NCBI GenBank assembly: GCA_002395605.1
Contig: DGXO01000048.1
Location: 1-11,469, forward strand
Direction: 5' to 3'
Source of the DNA: Bacteroidales bacterium UBA4230
GTDB lineage: Bacteria > Bacteroidota > Bacteroidia > Bacteroidales > UBA932
Length of the DNA stretch: 11,469 nt
The notes below the pieces were generated by a model. That model saw nothing but the letters and a program-made list of their open reading frames with translations, was not told where the DNA came from and did not search any database. Below, one piece after another: positions 1 to 6,895 of the stretch (position 1 is the first letter of the stretch; each line of letters starts with the position of its first letter). Made by a program: the position numbers and the translations under genes.

Positions 1-2066
1 GCATTCTCGTAGCCGCAGTCCAGGCAGCGGTTGCGGTTGTGGTTCACGGAGCCGTAGCCAATGTTGTACTTGTCCATGAGGTCCACAATGCGCATGATGG
101 CCTCCGGGTTGTGGGTGGCGTCGCCGTCGATTTCCACATAGAAGATGTGGCCGGCGTTCTCATACTTGTGGTAAGGGCCCTCAATCTTGGCCTTGTGCTC
201 CGGAGTGCAGTGATAGTATACCGGAACGTGGCTGGAGTTGGTGTAGTAATCCTTATCGGTGATGCCAGGGATAATGCCGAAGGTCTTTTTGTCCCTCTTG
301 GTGAACTTTCCGGCAAGACCCTCTGCGGGAGTTGCGAAGAAAGTGAAGTTGTGCTTGTAGATCTCCGTGTAGCCCTTAACTCTGTCGGCCATGTGGGAGA
401 TGATCCTGAGGCCCAGCTCCTGGGCTTCGTCGCTTTCTCCGTGGTGCTTGCCGACAAGCGCGATAAGGCATTCGGCCAGGCCGATAAAGCCGATTGAAAG
501 AGTGCCCTGGTTGATGACGGATTCGATGGTGTCCTCAGGGTCGAGTTTCTCCGAGCCAAGCCAGAGGCCGTTCATGAGCAGCGGGAACTGCTTCTTGAGG
601 GCGGTCTTCTGGAAGTCGAAGCGCTCGTTGAGCTGACGGGCGGCAATGTCCAGCGCCCAGTCTACCTTCTGGAAGAACTTCTGGATACGGGCCTCTTTTT
701 CGGGCTCTTCCCTCATGGCCTCAATTGCAAGCTTCACAATGTTGATGGTGGTGAAGCTGAGGTTTCCACGGCCGATTGATGTCTTGGGGCCGAAGGCGTT
801 AGCGTACACGCGGGTGCGGCAGCCCATGGTGGCAACCTCGTGGATATAGCGCTTAGGGTCGTCGGCCTTCCAGGCGTCGTCCTGGTTGTAGGAGGCGTCC
901 AGGTTCAGGAAGTTGGGGAAGAAACGGCGGGCCGAAACCTTGCAGGCGAACTTGTAAAGGTCGTAGTTGGGATCCTCAGGGAGGTAGCTCACGCCCCTTT
1001 TCTTCTTCCAGATCTGGATGGGGAAGATGGCGGTAGAGCCATTGCCCACACCCTCATAGGTGGTATTGAGGATTTCGCGGATGATGCAGCGGCCCTCGGC
1101 CGAAGTATCCGTGCCGTAGTTGATGGACGAGAACACAACCTGGTTGCCGCCGCGGCTGTGGATGGTGTTCATGTTGTGAACAAAGGCCTCCATTGCCTGG
1201 TGGACGCGGCCCACGGTCTGGTTTATAGCATGCTGGAAGGCGCGGTCACGGCCCTGCAATCCGGTGAGGTCACGCTTGAGGTAATCGTCAATCTTTGCGG
1301 TCTTGAGGTCCTCATAATCGGCATTCATAATGGCGCACACCTTGTCAATCTCTTCCTCGAAGGTTTTGCGTACGAAGGGAGCCAGGTAGAAGTCGAAGGC
1401 GGGGATGGCCTGACCACCGTGCATCTCGTTCTGGACGGTTTCCATGGAAATGCAGGCGAGAACGGCTGCGGTTTCTATGCGCTTTGCGGGACGGGACTCT
1501 CCGTGACCGGCCTTGAGACCATGCTCCAGAATCACATCCAGAGGATGCTGGATGCAGGTGAGAGACTTAGTGGGATAGTAGTCTTTGTCGTGGATGTGGA
1601 TGTAGTTGCCGGCAACGGCCTCACGCACGGGGTCACTGAGCAGGCATTCGTCCACATAGCTCTTGGTGGCTTCCGAGGCGAACTTCATCATCATGCCCGC
1701 AGGGGTGTCCGCGTTCATGTTGGCGTTTTCACGGGTGATGTCGTTGGCCTGGGCCTGGATGATGGTCTCGAAAATCTCGTTGGTCTTGGCCTTGCGGGCA
1801 AGGTTACGTTTGTTGCGGTAGCGGATATACTCCTGGGCAACCTCCTGGCGAGGGCTGTTCATGAGGTGGCTCTCAACTACGTCCTGGATTTCCTCAACGG
1901 TCATCTCCTCCTTAGGAAGCAGGGAGATGTCGTGGGCAATCTGGGCGGCAAGCACAATATCCTCACCGTTTTCGGTGACATCCATTGCCTTGAGGATGGC
2001 GGCAACAATCTTTTGGTTGTTGAATTCGACGCGACGTCCATCGCGCTTGAGTACACGTTTTACCAT
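1..2066 (-). CDS. nrdD: Anaerobic (class III) ribonucleoside-triphosphate reductase, 3' end cut by window edge
   Basis: Reduces ribonucleotides to deoxyribonucleotides in the cytoplasm under anoxia, using a glycyl radical installed by the radical-SAM activase NrdG. My translation of the minus strand from ATG 2064-2066 is open to the window edge: 688 complete codons plus part of another. Residues about 3-92 form an ATP-cone regulatory domain (VLKRDGRRVEFNNQKI at 5-20). Cys171 (SLTCIQHPLD) and Cys416 (ATMGCRTRV) match the active-site cysteine and the finger-loop thiyl-radical cysteine of class III enzymes; Cys171 lies close to the numbering of the E. coli active-site cysteine. Cys681 and Cys684 (RCLDCGYEN) form the first half of the C-terminal four-cysteine zinc site. 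The second CxxC and the glycyl-radical loop, about 60 residues, lie outside the window, as would a downstream nrdG. No frameshift or internal stop was seen. The start is the first ATG after a good promoter; no Shine-Dalgarno sequence is evident. Confidence 0.97.
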   Translation of the reverse strand, partial: MVKRVLKRDGRRVEFNNQKIVAAILKAMDVTENGEDIVLAAQIAHDISLLPKEEMTVEEIQDVVESHLMNSPRQEVAQEYIRYRNKRNLARKAKTNEIFETIIQAQANDITRENANMNADTPAGMMMKFASEATKSYVDECLLSDPVREAVAGNYIHIHDKDYYPTKSLTCIQHPLDVILEHGLKAGHGESRPAKRIETAAVLACISMETVQNEMHGGQAIPAFDFYLAPFVRKTFEEEIDKVCAIMNADYEDLKTAKIDDYLKRDLTGLQGRDRAFQHAINQTVGRVHQAMEAFVHNMNTIHSRGGNQVVFSSINYGTDTSAEGRCIIREILNTTYEGVGNGSTAIFPIQIWKKKRGVSYLPEDPNYDLYKFACKVSARRFFPNFLNLDASYNQDDAWKADDPKRYIHEVATMGCRTRVYANAFGPKTSIGRGNLSFTTINIVKLAIEAMREEPEKEARIQKFFQKVDWALDIAARQLNERFDFQKTALKKQFPLLMNGLWLGSEKLDPEDTIESVINQGTLSIGFIGLAECLIALVGKHHGESDEAQELGLRIISHMADRVKGYTEIYKHNFTFFATPAEGLAGKFTKRDKKTFGIIPGITDKDYYTNSSHVPVYYHCTPEHKAKIEGPYHKYENAGHIFYVEIDGDATHNPEAIMRIVDLMDKYNIGYGSVNHNRNRCLDCGYEN

Positions 2067-2109
2067 ATAGCGTTTATTTTTCTGTGATCTTGGTTAGGTC
2101 GAGCGAAGA

Positions 2110-2117
2110 CAAAGATA
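2110..2117 (-). promoter_or_regulatory. Predicted nrdD promoter, -7 element
   Basis: On the minus strand this reads TATCTTTG, an exact match to the Bacteroidota -7 consensus TAnnTTTG, 43 bases before the nrdD ATG. It would give a leader of roughly 40 bases. I see no clear -33 TTTG at the usual spacing, so activation by an upstream-bound factor is possible. The element partly overlaps the 8-bp palindrome GATATATC (2114-2121). Confidence 0.6.
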
Positions 2118-2154
2118 TATCAACGTTTTTGGATTTCCTACTATTTTCCCGAAA

Positions 2155-2167
2155 AAAGTTATCAACA
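2155..2167. repeat. 13-bp direct repeat, copy 1 (DnaA-box-like)
   Basis: AAAGTTATCAACA on the plus strand; an identical copy lies at 2268-2280, 113 bp away. The embedded TTATCAACA differs by one base from the canonical DnaA box TTATCCACA. This copy lies about 38 bases upstream of the nrdD -7 element, where an activator or repressor site would be expected. That the repeat exists is certain; its role is inferred. Confidence 0.6.
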
Positions 2168-2173
2168 ACGCAT

Positions 2174-2205
2174 GAAAAAACCTGTTAATTTATTGATTAA
2201 CAGGT
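2174..2205 (-). terminator. Intrinsic terminator downstream of the sigma-factor operon
   Basis: A perfect 10-bp inverted repeat, ACCTGTTAAT (2180-2189) and ATTAACAGGT (2196-2205), encloses a 6-base loop. Read on the minus strand the stem is followed at once by a run of six to seven T. It lies about 80 bases past the stop of the barrel-protein gene and before the nrdD promoter, so it should insulate nrdD from the upstream operon. The stem is AT-rich and therefore weak by E. coli standards. Confidence 0.65.
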
Positions 2206-2226
2206 AATTATAAAGGTTTGTTATTT

Positions 2227-2253
2227 AGAATTGTTATAAATAATAACTTTTCT
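2227..2253. repeat. Imperfect AT-rich palindrome
   Basis: Arms 2227-2237 and 2243-2253 match at 9 of 11 positions around a 5-base spacer, with a perfect inner core GTTAT / ATAAC. On the minus strand no T-run follows it, so it does not look like a second terminator for the upstream gene. It could be an operator or an mRNA 3' hairpin. Confidence 0.35.
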
Positions 2254-2267
2254 GTTTCTTTTCAGGG

Positions 2268-2280
2268 AAAGTTATCAACA
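2268..2280. repeat. 13-bp direct repeat, copy 2 (DnaA-box-like)
   Basis: This is the second exact copy of AAAGTTATCAACA, in the same orientation as 2155-2167. It sits between the stop of the barrel-protein gene and the terminator. The two copies flank the terminator hairpin. Confidence 0.6.
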
Positions 2281-2286
2281 CCCCAA

Positions 2287-3417
2287 TCAATAGCTGCTGA
2301 TGGAGAACCTTACGCCGGCCTCCAGCATGAACTGGAGCGGATGTGCGGGCAGGCCGTTGATGTCCTGGCCGCCGGCCTGGCCGAAGCAGTAGCGTACGCT
2401 GGGATCCAGATATATGCCTACGCGCCTTGTAATGAGGTATTCGGCACCTGCGCCCACAGTGGCCGACCACTGGAAGTAAGTGCCGGTTTTGCGCCAGAGG
2501 ATGTCGTTGGAGGAGTGGATGGTGAACTTGTTGCCAAGGAGGTAGTCCATGGCGCCGCCCGCAAATGCATGTACCTTGAAGCGGCGGCTGTCTACAATGT
2601 CAAAGTAAACGTTGACGGGAACCCCAATCCAGTGCTGGGTGTTGTCTATGGATTTTTCGTCTGCGCTCCAGCCTTGTCCGGAATAGTAGTTTCCAACAAA
2701 TGAGCGGCGGAGGTTGGTGTAGCGCACCCCGGTTCCCAGGGACCATCTGGGGATAAGGGTCCATTTTATGCCGATTCCGGCAGAGAACGGAATCCCGGGC
2801 CTGTCACCGGAGATGTACTCAACTCCTTCGGCCATGGTGCTGACCGGAGCGGCTGCGCTGCGGCGGCTGAAGGCCTGGGCGCGGGAACTTGCCAGGATGT
2901 CTCCGGAAGCGGTGAGGGAGAAATCCCTTCCGGGAAGCGGCCGGGCTTCCCAAGCGAGCTGGTTGAGGAGGTAGTTATCACTGACGGTGGGGGCATAGGA
3001 GCTTTGCGGCGGCATTGCCAGACGGGAGGAAACCTTCAGAAGGACCTCTGGATTAATGGTTGCGTTCTGTACGGCCTCCAGGGAAGCTTCCTCCCGTAAA
3101 GCAACTGCCGAAACAGCCTTTCCTGTGGCCGAAGGGGCCTCAGGAACGCGCTCAACTATATCTTGGGGAAGTGAATAGTCCAGATGGGCTGTGAGCTGTG
3201 ATGAGGGAGAGAACTCTTCCAGCCTGAGACCGGAGGGCCTCCAAAGGAAAACACCGGCCACAACGGCAGCAGCTGCGGCGACGGCCACTGCGCCCCAAAG
3301 CCATACCGGCACAACCCTGTGGCGGGCATTGAGCCCGGCCTCCACTGCACTCCAAACGCCGGGGGATACGGGCTCCTCCGCGTTATACAACATCTCTCTT
3401 ATATCCTGGTCTCTCAT
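2287..3417 (-). CDS. Anti-sigma-like N terminus, one membrane helix and C-terminal outer-membrane beta-barrel-like domain
   Basis: 376 residues. Residues 1-37 are short and soluble, with the motif EEPVSPGVWSAVEAGL, which resembles the N-terminal segment of Bacteroidota proteins encoded beside ECF sigma factors. Residues about 38-59 form one hydrophobic helix (VWLWGAVAVAAAAAVVAGVF). Residues 60-195 are a low-complexity linker. Residues about 200-376 alternate hydrophobic and polar residues in roughly eight strands rich in aromatics and glycine, ending FSISSY, as in small outer-membrane-protein-type barrels (PorT/OMP_b-brl). The ATG overlaps the stop of the sigma-factor gene by four bases (ATGA), so the two are translationally coupled. 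By position and architecture it is likely the sigma factor's membrane partner, holding the sigma at the inner membrane through residues 1-37. That role is inferred: there is no zinc-finger HxxxCxxC motif. A helix and a barrel in one chain is topologically odd. Confidence 0.8.
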   Translation of the reverse strand: MRDQDIREMLYNAEEPVSPGVWSAVEAGLNARHRVVPVWLWGAVAVAAAAAVVAGVFLWRPSGLRLEEFSPSSQLTAHLDYSLPQDIVERVPEAPSATGKAVSAVALREEASLEAVQNATINPEVLLKVSSRLAMPPQSSYAPTVSDNYLLNQLAWEARPLPGRDFSLTASGDILASSRAQAFSRRSAAAPVSTMAEGVEYISGDRPGIPFSAGIGIKWTLIPRWSLGTGVRYTNLRRSFVGNYYSGQGWSADEKSIDNTQHWIGVPVNVYFDIVDSRRFKVHAFAGGAMDYLLGNKFTIHSSNDILWRKTGTYFQWSATVGAGAEYLITRRVGIYLDPSVRYCFGQAGGQDINGLPAHPLQFMLEAGVRFSISSY

Positions 3418-3977
3418 CTTCTTGCTTTAATCATTTCCTGCAGCTGTACCCTTGCCCGCTGAAGCTTTGAGCGGGAAGTGGCCTCCGAGCAACCCAGCGT
3501 GGCGGCAATCTCCTTGTGGGAATAGCCTTCCACCATATACATGTTGAAAACCGTCCTGGCATCCGGGGGAAGGGATGAAATGAGTTTCATCAGTTCCGCG
3601 TAGCCCATCTTCTGAAGCGGCGTGGCCTCTTCCGAGGACAGCGACCGCGCTTCCAAAATGTCCTCTGAGTCTCCCAGGACATTGGTTTTCCTAAGGTGCA
3701 TCAGCGCAGTGTTTACAAATATCTTTCTGGCCCAGCCTTCGAAGGAACCGGCGCCGCTGTAGGAATCCAGCTTTGTAAAAAGGGTCACAAAGCCCTCCTG
3801 AAGCACGTCTTCGGCATCTTCACGGTTTCCCATATACCGCAGGCAAACTGCCATCATTTTGGGAGCCAGGGCGTCGAACAGGCGTTTTTGGGCTTTCCTG
3901 TCCGAACCTTGGCACGCAGCCGCCAACTCCTCCAGGGGCCGACGACCTCCAAGGGATTCTTCGTCCCTTGCCCACAT
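3414..3977 (-). CDS. ECF (group 4) RNA polymerase sigma factor
   Basis: 187 residues from ATG 3975-3977. Region sigma-2 spans about 33-98, with LCLRY-type helix residues AVCLRYMGNREDAEDVLQEG (43-62) followed by GSFEGWARKIFVNTALMHLR (77-96), the core-binding and -10-recognising part. Region sigma-4 spans about 125-180 and carries the helix-turn-helix YSHKEIAATLGCSEATSRSK (152-171). There is no region 1 or 3, as expected for this class. An in-frame TTG at 4008-4010 would add 11 residues (198 in all), but the ATG is preferred because it leaves room for a leader from the predicted promoter. It overlaps the barrel-protein gene by four bases, so it is the first gene of a two-gene operon with its probable regulator. 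Its target promoters cannot be read from the window. Confidence 0.95.
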   Translation of the reverse strand: MWARDEESLGGRRPLEELAAACQGSDRKAQKRLFDALAPKMMAVCLRYMGNREDAEDVLQEGFVTLFTKLDSYSGAGSFEGWARKIFVNTALMHLRKTNVLGDSEDILEARSLSSEEATPLQKMGYAELMKLISSLPPDARTVFNMYMVEGYSHKEIAATLGCSEATSRSKLQRARVQLQEMIKARR

Positions 3978-4030
3978 AATAAGATGCAGTTTTGCGTAGA
4001 AACGTTTCAAAAGGTGCGGTATTTGTTACA

Positions 4031-4061
4031 CAAAAATCGGAAAAATCGTGTAATTTTGCAA
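4031..4061 (-). promoter_or_regulatory. Predicted promoter of the sigma-factor operon
   Basis: On the minus strand, TTG (4061-4059) is followed after 20 bases by GATTTTTG (4038-4031), one mismatch from the -7 consensus TAnnTTTG. The spacing is right for a Bacteroidota housekeeping promoter. It would give a leader of about 50 bases before ATG 3977. The promoter spans the -7 element of the opposite promoter. Confidence 0.45.
4051..4058 (+). promoter_or_regulatory. Predicted promoter (-7) of the TPR-envC-tsaE-ispE operon
   Basis: TAATTTTG is an exact match to TAnnTTTG. It ends only 5 bases before the ATG at 4064, so the predicted transcript would have almost no leader. A TTTG at 4022-4025 could serve as the -33 element, but its 25-base spacing is a few bases longer than usual. 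Because of this site I take 4064, not the in-frame ATG at 3992, as the gene start. Confidence 0.5.
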
Positions 4062-4063
4062 GG

Positions 4064-5689
4064 ATGAAAAAAGCAATCGTATCGGCCCTGGCCATTTTGG
4101 CCCTGTTGCTCCCCTTAAGGGCGCAAACGGTGGAGTCCAATCTGGTAGACGCCGTATCCCTATATTCAAACGGAGAATATGAGAAGGCAGGGCGCATTCT
4201 CGGGACCCTCAGCGTGGCCTCACCGGAATCCGACGCCGTGTGGTACTACCTTGCCCAGACCCAGCTTCGGCAAAACCAGGTAGACGCCGCCCGCGCCTCC
4301 CTTGAAAAGGCCGTGGCCCTTGACAGCACCAACTTCTGGTATCGCAGAGCCCTTGCCCGCCTGTACCTTGCGCAGGGCCGCGGGGCCGAAGGAAAAGCCG
4401 TCTACGAGTCCCTTGTGAAGGACTTCCCTGCCAACCAGTCGCTCCCGTATGAGCTTCTGGAGGTGTATCTTGCCCAGAAAGATTTTGACAAGGCCCTTGA
4501 GGCCCTGAAGGAGATAGAGTCCCAGAGGGGGCCGTCGGAGTCCGTCGCCGCCACCCGCCACGACATCTACCAGGCCATGGGCCGCCCGGACCTTGCCCTG
4601 GAGTCCCTGGAAGAGTTCAACCATGAGTTTTCGTCGCCCCAGATCCTCTCCATGCTAGGGGATTCGTATCTGGCCGATTTCAAGGACTCCCTGGCCCGCG
4701 CCCGTTACTCGGAGGCCCTTTCCCTTGACAGCTCTTATATCCCTGCAACCCTTGGAATGTCAGAGGTTTACAGGCGTGAAAGGGATTTCCCCGCGTATTT
4801 CAAGACCCTTCGGCCCTTTTTCTCTTCCCCGGACATCCCCGCCCAGTCCAAGAGCATGTATATAGGGAACATCACCCGCACCATAGACCCCAAGCAGGTC
4901 CAGGCCCACAGGAGCGGTTTCGACACCCTGGCGGTGCTTGCAGTGGAGAATTCCCCCGCAGACAGTTCCCTCTACACTACGGTGGGCTCCTACTTCTTTT
5001 CCACGGGGCGCAAGGAAGAGGCCGAAAACTACTTCTACCTTGCCGCCAAGGCCTTCCCGGAGAGCGTTTCCATGACCGCCACCTACATCCAGGTGCTTTC
5101 CCTTCAGGGCAAGTGGGAAGCCATGAGGGACGCATCCCTGGAGGCATTCGGCCATTTCCGGGAGCTTGGGTTCATGGACTACGCCAACATGGCAAACTAC
5201 CAGCTGGAGGATTACGACGCCATTATCGGCAACTGCCGGCATCTCATAAAGAATTACCCCAAGGACACCAAGGTGCAGCTATCGTCGTGGTCCCAGCTTG
5301 GGGACGCCTACCATTCAAAGGGCAACTCCAAGGAGGCGTTCAAGGCCTACGACAAAGCCCTCAAGATAGACCCTTCGTACGCCCCGGTGCTCAACAACTA
5401 CGCATATTACCTCTCTCAGGAGGGCCGGAAGCTCAAGAAGGCCTACACCATGTCCAAGAAGACAATTGAGGCCGAACCCGACAACGCCACCTACCTGGAC
5501 ACCTTCGGCTGGATACTCCACCTTCAAGGCAAGGACCTTGAGGCCAAGCCTTTCTTCAAGCACGCCATGCTTTACGGCGGCAAGGAGAGCCCGGTAATTC
5601 TCAGGCATTACGCCGAAGTCCTCAGGGTGCTTGGGGAGGAAGACTCCGCAAAGGTGTATATAAATCTCGCAAAACGTCTGGAGCAATGA
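4064..5689 (+). CDS. Secreted tetratricopeptide-repeat (TPR) protein
   Basis: 541 residues from ATG 4064, which begins a clear Sec signal peptide (KK, then hydrophobic 4-17, likely cleaved after LRA at 18-20). No lipobox cysteine is present, so it is probably soluble in the periplasm or peripherally attached. The rest is helical TPR repeats: good units at about 56-90, 92-122, 127-155, 194-224, 303-333, 404-437 and 441-503, including NSKEAFKAYDKALKIDPSYA (421-440). The C-terminal part (LNNYAYYL, then EAEPDNATYLDTFGWIL) is the form seen in many Bacteroidota TPR proteins. An in-frame ATG at 3992 would add 24 polar residues ahead of the signal peptide and lies upstream of the promoter, so it was rejected. 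It is the first gene of a four-gene operon and overlaps the EnvC-like gene by four bases (ATGA). It is likely a scaffold in cell-envelope assembly or wall remodelling; the partner is unknown. Confidence 0.93.
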   Translation: MKKAIVSALAILALLLPLRAQTVESNLVDAVSLYSNGEYEKAGRILGTLSVASPESDAVWYYLAQTQLRQNQVDAARASLEKAVALDSTNFWYRRALARLYLAQGRGAEGKAVYESLVKDFPANQSLPYELLEVYLAQKDFDKALEALKEIESQRGPSESVAATRHDIYQAMGRPDLALESLEEFNHEFSSPQILSMLGDSYLADFKDSLARARYSEALSLDSSYIPATLGMSEVYRRERDFPAYFKTLRPFFSSPDIPAQSKSMYIGNITRTIDPKQVQAHRSGFDTLAVLAVENSPADSSLYTTVGSYFFSTGRKEEAENYFYLAAKAFPESVSMTATYIQVLSLQGKWEAMRDASLEAFGHFRELGFMDYANMANYQLEDYDAIIGNCRHLIKNYPKDTKVQLSSWSQLGDAYHSKGNSKEAFKAYDKALKIDPSYAPVLNNYAYYLSQEGRKLKKAYTMSKKTIEAEPDNATYLDTFGWILHLQGKDLEAKPFFKHAMLYGGKESPVILRHYAEVLRVLGEEDSAKVYINLAKRLEQ

Positions 5690-6891
5690 GAAAGGTCCTT
5701 GTCATAGTACTTCTTGCCTTGGCGGCGGCTCTTCCGCTATCGGCCCAGAAATCCTCCTCCATGAAAAAGCTGGAAAGCCAGAGGGCCCAGCTGGAGAAGG
5801 AGATAGCCGTGCTCAACCGCCAGCTCAAGGACAATTCTTCGGCAAAGGAGAAGGAACTGACAAAGCTTTCCCTTGTGAAAAGCAAGATACAGGCGCGTGA
5901 AAAGCTCATTGCGGCATCCGACCAGGCGCTTCGCATCCTGGACGACTCCATCCGCACATGCCGCGCGGACATCGGGAAACTCCAGGCCCGCCACGACACC
6001 CTTTCGGCCTATTATTCCCGCCTTGTCAGAAGCACTTATAAAAACCGCGACAGCCGCATGTGGTACATGTACGTGCTCTCCAGCCAGTCAATCGGGCAGG
6101 GATTCAGGCGTTTCGGGTACCTCAGGTCCCTGGCTTCCGAAATGGGTGCGCAGGCAACCCGCATCCGTGAGACTTCGGCCGCCCTGGAGGTTGAGAAAGA
6201 GCGTCTGGAGTCCCTGAGGGCCACTGAGGCCGATGTCAGGAGGCAGGTGGTGTCCGAGCGCTCCAAACTTAGGTCGGAGGAAGACGAGAGTAGCCGCCTT
6301 GTGGAGAAACTTTCAAAAGACAGGAAAAAGTACGAGTCCCAGCTTCGTGAGAAAAACCGCCAGAAGGAAGCCCTCAACAAGAAAATCGCAGACCTTATAC
6401 GCCAGCAGCAAAGTAAGGGCGGCGGCAAGGGTTCCGGCTCTAAGGGTGGCAAGAAGACATCTACGGTCATAGACACCAAGCTTTCCAACGAGTTCGCCTC
6501 CAACAAGGGCCGCCTGCCGTGGCCCGTGGAGGGCGCCATTGTGGAGCGCTTCGGAAAACACAGGCATCCCGTGTATCAGAATGTGGAACTTCCTCAGAAT
6601 AACGGCGTTACACTTGCCGTAAAGCGCGGCACGCAGGCCAGGGCCGTCTTCAACGGCACCGTAAGCCAGATAGTGGTCCTGCCCGGTTACAACCAGTGCG
6701 TGCTTGTGAACCACGGGGCCTACTACACCCTCTACTCCAAGCTTGCCACCGTTGCCGTGAAACCCGGCGACAAGGTCAAGACCGGCCAGATTGTGGGCAC
6801 CGTAGACACCATTGGCGGGGAAGACCTCTTCCACTTTGAACTCTGGAACGGCACCACCCCCCAGAACCCGGAGAACTGGCTCAGGGATTAA
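5686..6891 (+). CDS. envC: EnvC-like murein hydrolase activator, degenerate LytM/M23 domain
   Basis: 401 residues. A Sec signal peptide (1-20, LPLSAQ) is followed by a long coiled coil (about 22-115 and 155-242) rich in K, E, R and Q, a Gly/Ser/Lys linker (243-257), and a C-terminal LytM (peptidase M23) fold (278-401). The zinc and catalytic residues of active LytM enzymes are mostly lost: in the HxxxD motif the His is Asn305 and the Asp is Thr309; the first His of HxH is Leu381, with only His383 kept; the other catalytic His position is Lys352. It should therefore not cut peptidoglycan itself but, like E. coli EnvC, switch on a partner N-acetylmuramoyl-L-alanine amidase at the division site. 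The coiled-coil-plus-LytM layout fits EnvC. No amidase gene lies in the window. Its start overlaps the TPR gene stop, so the two are co-translated and may act together. Confidence 0.92.
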   Translation: MRKVLVIVLLALAAALPLSAQKSSSMKKLESQRAQLEKEIAVLNRQLKDNSSAKEKELTKLSLVKSKIQAREKLIAASDQALRILDDSIRTCRADIGKLQARHDTLSAYYSRLVRSTYKNRDSRMWYMYVLSSQSIGQGFRRFGYLRSLASEMGAQATRIRETSAALEVEKERLESLRATEADVRRQVVSERSKLRSEEDESSRLVEKLSKDRKKYESQLREKNRQKEALNKKIADLIRQQQSKGGGKGSGSKGGKKTSTVIDTKLSNEFASNKGRLPWPVEGAIVERFGKHRHPVYQNVELPQNNGVTLAVKRGTQARAVFNGTVSQIVVLPGYNQCVLVNHGAYYTLYSKLATVAVKPGDKVKTGQIVGTVDTIGGEDLFHFELWNGTTPQNPENWLRD

Positions 6892-6895
6892 GATT

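Noticed and set aside
840..2087. Long plus-strand open frame (415 codons) opposite nrdD
   Set aside because: It lies wholly antisense to a clearly real nrdD. Its translation is rich in Val, Gly, Leu and His, as mirror frames of GC-rich genes are, and it matches no family.
2105..2125. NrdR box at the nrdD promoter
   Set aside because: The centre GATATATC is palindromic, but the flanks do not match the ACAC...GTGT arms of the NrdR consensus.
2067..2286. Replication origin, because of DnaA-box-like words and AT-richness
   Set aside because: There are only two imperfect boxes in 220 bp, no dnaA or dnaN nearby, and an ordinary terminator-promoter layout explains most of the region.
2218..2703. 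Plus-strand open frame of 161 codons
   Set aside because: It is antisense to the C-terminal barrel domain of the minus-strand gene and begins in the AT-rich control region without a promoter facing it.
3978..4010. TTG start giving the sigma factor 11 more residues
   Set aside because: The ATG at 3977 gives a normal-length ECF sigma factor and a plausible leader. The TTG cannot be excluded.
3992..4063. Upstream ATG for the TPR gene
   Set aside because: It would place 24 polar residues before a textbook signal peptide and lies upstream of the best promoter element.
6812..6895. Longer start for tsaE inside envC
   Set aside because: The added residues are out-of-frame envC sequence with no TsaE similarity; ATG 6896 starts the family fold.
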